From NCBI RefSeq assembly GCF_009901565.1, contig NZ_WXEW01000004.1, positions 682,001 to 746,000 of the forward strand: a stretch of 64,000 nucleotides of DNA, read 5' to 3'. Shown piece after piece: positions 63,196 through 64,000 of the stretch. The notes below the pieces were generated by a model. That model did no database searches, was not told the origin of the DNA, and worked only from the letters and a program-made list of their open reading frames with translations. The position numbers and the translations under genes were made by a program. Each line of letters opens with the position of its first letter. Within the stretch, counting starts at the first letter, position 1. This DNA is from Herbidospora solisilvae (GTDB lineage Bacteria > Actinomycetota > Actinomycetes > Streptosporangiales > Streptosporangiaceae).

Positions 63196-64000
63196 ATGAG
63201 AGGCCGTCTGACCGTCGCAATTACCGCGCTGGCATCCGTTTTGCCGGTTATGCCGGTTTTTGCCGACAGCCAGAAGACCGCGGGACTGCCGTCGTCGAGC
63301 TTTCCGCTGGGGGTTCCCGGCCTTGCGAAGACGACCTCGAAGATGGTCATACCGGGCATCGAATACATCACCTTGCGCCACGGCACGAACAAGGACGGCT
63401 ACACCGTCAGCGTGCTGGCCGGGGCGAACGACGCGTACACCCAGCGCACGGCGGAGAAGCAGGCCCTGGCCGTCCAGATGGCGGGGTTCGAACCGGTGGT
63501 GGTGAAGTTCACCCGGCCGGCGATCGCCGACTTCCCCGCGCAGGACTACTGGATGGTCCGCGTCGGCCAGTGGCCCCTGAGCGCGAAGAAGGAGGCCGAC
63601 AAGGTCGTCAAGGAGCTCAAGGAGGCCGGGATCAGCGCCAAGGCCGACTACACGGGCGACGACGGCTTCGTCACCGCGGGCCCCTGGTCGATGAAGATCC
63701 TGATGGTCGACCCGAGGTCGTTCCGCGGCAGCTTCGCCGCCAGCCTCGGCAAGAAGACGGCCGTCCGGGAACGCGTCACCGACATGGCCAAGGGCGCGGG
63801 CGCCGTCGCCGGCGTCAACGGGGGCTTCTTCGACATCCACACGGGCGCCGCCTACCGGGGTGACCCCACGGGCATCTCGGTCGTCGGCGGCAAACTGCTC
63901 AGCGAGGCCGTCGAGGGCCGTACGGCGGTGGTCCTGAAGGGCCGCACCGCCCGCATCACCGAACTCAAGTCGTCGGTGAACGTCGCCGCCGGCGGCGCGA
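63196..64000 (+). CDS. Secreted phosphodiester glycosidase (NAGPA) with SPOR-like region, 3' truncated
   Basis: ATG 63196 has GGGGAG upstream; the frame runs 268 codons to the window edge without a stop. A signal peptide (TVAITALASVLPVMPVFA) is followed, around residues 75-155, by a SPOR-like segment (YWMVRVGQWPLSAKKEADKVVKELKEAG), then the start of the NAGPA domain with its AGVNGGFFD motif and GDPTGISVVGGKLLSE. NAGPA proteins hydrolyse N-acetylglucosamine phosphodiesters or related wall glycans. The C-terminus and any further domains lie outside the window. Confidence 0.82.
   Translation, partial: MRGRLTVAITALASVLPVMPVFADSQKTAGLPSSSFPLGVPGLAKTTSKMVIPGIEYITLRHGTNKDGYTVSVLAGANDAYTQRTAEKQALAVQMAGFEPVVVKFTRPAIADFPAQDYWMVRVGQWPLSAKKEADKVVKELKEAGISAKADYTGDDGFVTAGPWSMKILMVDPRSFRGSFAASLGKKTAVRERVTDMAKGAGAVAGVNGGFFDIHTGAAYRGDPTGISVVGGKLLSEAVEGRTAVVLKGRTARITELKSSVNVAAGGA

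Overview
The window is about 64 kb of very GC-rich, densely coded DNA. GTG and TTG starts are common, and several genes have a -10 box only 6-7 nt before the start codon. Together with the gene families present (PF04672 SAM-methyltransferase, PucR regulators, a membrane Ser/Thr kinase, secreted proteins with CBM2 and CBM3, an AA10 LPMO and a DasABC-type chitobiose locus), this points to a filamentous soil actinomycete, most likely order Streptosporangiales. That placement is inference. I see no rRNA, tRNA, CRISPR array, insertion sequence or prophage. It looks like a chromosomal region of catabolic, secreted and regulatory genes.

Layout. 0-1.3 kb: TetR regulator and AlkD-like repair protein. 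1.3-8.1 kb: a das-type amino-sugar locus (dasR | dasA-dasB-dasC-dasD) with a secreted CBM3-GH16 enzyme added as the last gene; a near-consensus DasR operator lies in the dasR-dasA gap. 8.1-15.3 kb: alpha/beta hydrolase, then polyamine use (gamma-aminobutyraldehyde dehydrogenase, PuuB-like oxidase, TetR, PotA-PotC-PotB). 15.4-17.5 kb: glucosamine-kinase-like enzyme plus SIS isomerase-domain protein. 17.7-25.2 kb: methyltransferase, MerR, ThuA-like protein, a large NACHT NTPase, S33 peptidase, an atypical LuxR response regulator. 25.5-30.5 kb: Ser/Thr kinase with three extracellular repeats, a CHAP hydrolase with a long repeat tail, and a degenerate acyl-CoA dehydrogenase. 30.7-36.7 kb: LuxR/LAL regulator with a missing start codon, MBL alkylsulfatase-like enzyme, HipA-like kinase + DUF3037 pair, GNAT. 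36.7-42.3 kb: secreted S33 peptidase, ispG, AA10 LPMO, dxr. 42.4-45.4 kb: two tandem secreted serine proteases and PPK2. 45.5-53.4 kb: aldehyde dehydrogenase, TetR, PucR, gabT, a small CxxC protein, a saccharopine-dehydrogenase-family protein and a PotD-like lipoprotein. 53.5-59.3 kb: MFS exporter, mmsA, class III aminotransferase, second MFS exporter. 59.4-62.8 kb: TetR, PucR, P1 peptidase. 62.8-64 kb: a small protein and a truncated NAGPA-type phosphodiester glycosidase.

How the parts work together. Chitin and cellulose use: LPMO and CBM3-GH16 outside the cell, DasABC import, DasD hydrolysis, glucosamine kinase/SIS inside. Polyamine/GABA use: PotABC import, PuuB and PatD oxidation to GABA, GabT plus a semialdehyde dehydrogenase to succinate; a candidate binding protein lies 37 kb from PotABC. 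Beta-amino acid use: P1 beta-aminopeptidase, omega-transaminase and MmsA. Nine of the twelve convergent gene pairs overlap at their 3' ends.

Points most worth a second look: the NACHT protein with a helical N-terminus; the kinase with a tandem cysteine-paired sensor repeat next to a CHAP protein lacking a signal peptide; three 17-bp TetR operators in exact 21-bp phase; the dxr-ispG operon with an LPMO where the site-2 protease gene usually sits; and the LAL regulator whose Walker A motif lies upstream of any ordinary start codon.
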